DNA of 7,463 nt from Neptuniibacter sp. Lineage in GTDB: Bacteria > Pseudomonadota > Gammaproteobacteria > Pseudomonadales > Balneatricaceae. A program made the translations under genes and the position numbers. This document shows positions 5,249 to 7,463 of this stretch, one piece after another (position 1 is the first letter of the stretch; every line of letters begins with the position of its first letter). The stretch covers positions 1 to 7,463 of the forward strand of contig JASBRM010000378.1 of assembly GCA_030149405.1 (NCBI GenBank), in the 5' to 3' direction. Under the pieces are notes generated by a model. That model did no database searches and was not told the DNA's origin. It saw only the letters and a list, made by a program, of their open reading frames with translations.

Positions 5249-7463
5249 ACCAATGGGTTCCTCATTACTCGAAAACCTAGATGCCTGAGATGGGACGCTT
5301 GCAACTCTTCAAGGTTATCCAAAGCCGTTGTTGCCAGTGACGATTCAGGTGCATAGGGATCCCAGCCATCAATATGGTGACCAAGCCAAATGTCAGCCAG
5401 GATCTCATTGGTTTCACGATGAGCCATGCTGGCGCATTGATGTCGGGATATATTGGGCCGATCAATGGAAGGAGAATAGCCCCAATGTGTTTTAGCCAAC
5501 TCTAGCGCTAGGGCATTGTGCATCGGTGAAACTACGCATCGTTTAAGCGAGCTTGTGCGTTCGAAATACCAAGCTTTATGTGCTGAGTTGGCCTTCATCC
5601 GAACCGGGTAACCGGCACGGCGAATCTGTTTGATCAGTGTTTCTCTGCAAGCACGGTTCTCCTTAACTTGCTGTTGAATCAGTAATGGCACTTTTACCAG
5701 CTTGGTTTCTGAAAAATGGGCGCTGGCTTTATCTGAGTGCAATCGATAACCATCGAGATAGACACTTGAGCTGGCATCGCCGACTGGACGCTGAGCAAAG
5801 GCGTATTGCTGCATCCAATACAGATGGAGCTCCAATAAATTGGCCGCCTGCATCATCTGATCTACCTGAGTTAGGTTATTTGGATGGATCATGAGTGACG
5901 GGTATTTAAGTTTTTCAGGCGGTGTGCAGCTATTGAGTTGTCCCAACTGAGAGCCTACAGGGATGCTGGAGTCGATAGCTACTGGGTTAACATTGAGGTA
6001 GTCCTTAAGCAGGGCAAACAAAGGCTCACTGGACTTTAGGTGTTTCTTCAATGTTTTCCATAACGCTGTACTCATATCATGGAAGCGTTTGGTTAGTGGT
6101 TCACGATCACGGCTTACATAACAGTTGCGGGCCTGAAACTGGATAGGAATCTTTCCGGATAGGACACCCATCTCACTTTCACTGAAATAGTGTCTGCGGA
6201 GTAAGGTTTCACCGGAGTTAGCTGCTCGGTTGATTGTCGGAGACGGCCCGGAATAGGATTTAGCGAAGGCGCGGACCGGGTAATGATGATTGCAGGCGTT
6301 GCTATCAATCGCTCGCTTGAGGTCAGTAGCCAAACGCTGGCTAATTGGAAGATCAATGATCTCCGTTGAGGCGATTGGTTGATCGCTGAAGTTACTGGCC
6401 CCCTTTATTACTCGATAGGTAAGGGCACTAGGTTTATGCGACAGTACTACATTGGTTTTCGTTAGTTGACTAGAATCGCCATCAATCATGTTGAGCCAGC
6501 GATCCCGGCGAATCCCCGTTAGCAGAGCGGCAATGTTCAGTGCCAGTAATGGTTGATACTTGGTTCCCACTAATCCCCGCCAATAGGCAACGAACGTCGG
6601 CATGATTAGCTGGTTTGGGTCAGCCATAGAGCGAACGTTATTGCGTAAGTAGTTCGCGCGAACTTTCTTGCGAGCTTCGAACTGCTGTTCGGAGGAATAG
6701 GCTCCTTTGGTATTCGGAGTCCAATAAGGAGTTGGGCGGTCCAGTTGCTCCTTATCTGTTTTTTTGATTTGAGCGGATCTCTTATTTTTGTTTGTTTTGG
6801 CTTTTTGGAATGGTTCTGCTGTTACGGCCTTACTGACGATAAATGGAATGAAAGGGGGATCTTCCAGAAAGAAACCACGCTTACTGACAACGGTTACTTT
6901 ATCGTGTTCTCCAGGGTACCGGTATCGATCGAGGACCTGAGTTGCCCGCTCTATTTTATCTCTTAAGTTAGTTCGCGTTGCTTTGCGCACGGGGAGATGA
7001 GACCCTGCATAGCTATCAATAAGTACGTCTCTCAGTATATAAACATCTTGGTAATACCCATCTAAATGAAGGTGATCTGCCCCGCGCGTCCGAGCAATTA
7101 GTGAGGATACAAATTCTTCAATCAGCTCGCGTTTTTTTTCTAAGGGCCATTGGAGCTTACTAATCCCGCGTACTCCATAAAAAATTGGGTAGAGCTTTGC
7201 GATCTCACCACTCTCTTTTTGTTCTTCCTGCTCATCATTTACTACTACAGTACCGAGTTTCTTCTTCCAGTAGAGCGTTTGTTTGAGTGGAGCCCAATCA
7301 GTATTTAACTGACACTTGGCTAGAGCGTCGAGGAGTTGTGATAGATACTTGAGCGAAGGAGGGGGGAGTGTATGGATCAGCAAGGTATGAAAAAATTGTC
7401 CTGACCGAAGTGTCCACCAACCATGCTCTTTTAACAATGAGGCTGTGGTTTCATAGCGCTCGT
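5245..7463 (-). CDS. Large tyrosine recombinase, upstream partner (5' end outside window)
   Basis: The frame stays open to the window edge (codons for ERYETTAS precede the TTG at 7437), so that TTG is not a demonstrated start and the gene is 5'-truncated here. Numbering from the TTG gives 730 residues. The C-terminal catalytic signature is recognisable but diverged: Arg550 in FAQRPVGD, Lys570 in HSDKAS, Arg665 in NISRHQCAS, His687 in WLGHHIDG and a probable nucleophile Tyr695 in WDPYAPES. The first histidine of HxxR is replaced by Asn662. A second box-I-like motif, LLTGIRRDRWLNM (305-317), sits about 240 residues earlier. A lysine-rich, low-complexity stretch (about 211-231) probably links domains. 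The stop overlaps the start of the 832-residue recombinase by four bases. It likely acts with that protein in the same excision/integration reaction. It could be a GinB-type integrase, but that is not settled. Confidence 0.82.
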   Translation of the reverse strand, partial: ERYETTASLLKEHGWWTLRSGQFFHTLLIHTLPPPSLKYLSQLLDALAKCQLNTDWAPLKQTLYWKKKLGTVVVNDEQEEQKESGEIAKLYPIFYGVRGISKLQWPLEKKRELIEEFVSSLIARTRGADHLHLDGYYQDVYILRDVLIDSYAGSHLPVRKATRTNLRDKIERATQVLDRYRYPGEHDKVTVVSKRGFFLEDPPFIPFIVSKAVTAEPFQKAKTNKNKRSAQIKKTDKEQLDRPTPYWTPNTKGAYSSEQQFEARKKVRANYLRNNVRSMADPNQLIMPTFVAYWRGLVGTKYQPLLALNIAALLTGIRRDRWLNMIDGDSSQLTKTNVVLSHKPSALTYRVIKGASNFSDQPIASTEIIDLPISQRLATDLKRAIDSNACNHHYPVRAFAKSYSGPSPTINRAANSGETLLRRHYFSESEMGVLSGKIPIQFQARNCYVSRDREPLTKRFHDMSTALWKTLKKHLKSSEPLFALLKDYLNVNPVAIDSSIPVGSQLGQLNSCTPPEKLKYPSLMIHPNNLTQVDQMMQAANLLELHLYWMQQYAFAQRPVGDASSSVYLDGYRLHSDKASAHFSETKLVKVPLLIQQQVKENRACRETLIKQIRRAGYPVRMKANSAHKAWYFERTSSLKRCVVSPMHNALALELAKTHWGYSPSIDRPNISRHQCASMAHRETNEILADIWLGHHIDGWDPYAPESSLATTALDNLEELQASHLRHLGFRVMRNPLV
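5258..5263 (-). promoter_or_regulatory. Ribosome binding site of the 832-residue recombinase
   Basis: On the minus strand GAGGAA lies 9 bases before the ATG at 5248, inside the end of the upstream recombinase gene. Together with the 4-base ATGA overlap it supports this start and coupled translation. Confidence 0.65.

Noticed and set aside
5245..7437. TTG at 7437 as the true start of the upstream recombinase
   Set aside because: The frame remains open to the window edge with no stop, and no Shine-Dalgarno site precedes the TTG. The start most likely lies outside the window.

Overview
The window looks like a piece of a gammaproteobacterial chromosome, plausibly from a marine or other free-living heterotroph. 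This rests on base composition judged by eye (moderate, AT-leaning), clear Shine-Dalgarno sites and the style of the proteins. No taxonomic marker gene is present, so the assignment is soft. The window has two halves that point at each other.

Left half (1-2191, plus strand): the 3' part of a glycoside hydrolase family 32 gene (beta-fructosidase/fructanase/invertase type), cut by the window edge, then a complete GPH-family (MelB-like) sugar:cation symporter 49 bases downstream. Together they are the tail of a fructan, fructo-oligosaccharide or sucrose utilisation operon: the symporter brings the sugar across the inner membrane and the hydrolase releases fructose.

Middle (2192-2749): 558 bases with no convincing gene. 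It is unusually rich in short-loop palindromes. It holds a probable terminator (2371-2395), two other tight inverted repeats (2214-2230, 2312-2327), a GC-rich patch (about 2545-2613) that can form a long stem followed by a T run, and a nested inverted repeat (2636-2681) 69 bases beyond the end of the recombinase operon.

Right half (2750-7463, minus strand): two very large tyrosine recombinases in a row, joined by an ATGA stop/start overlap. The upstream one (more than 730 residues) runs off the right edge. The downstream one (832 residues) is complete and has every catalytic residue of the family. Tandem, translationally coupled large tyrosine recombinases mark multi-recombinase mobile elements such as the GInt islands (ginABCD operon), RIT trios and Tn554-type transposons. 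The GInt layout is the closest I can recall, but no small fourth gene follows the 832-residue recombinase here, so the module may be a variant, incomplete or another family.

The likely story is a genomic island whose recombinase operon lies beside a fructan-use operon. The operon is either cargo of the island or the host sequence next to its insertion point. The palindrome-rich middle is the best place to look for the element's end or recombination site.
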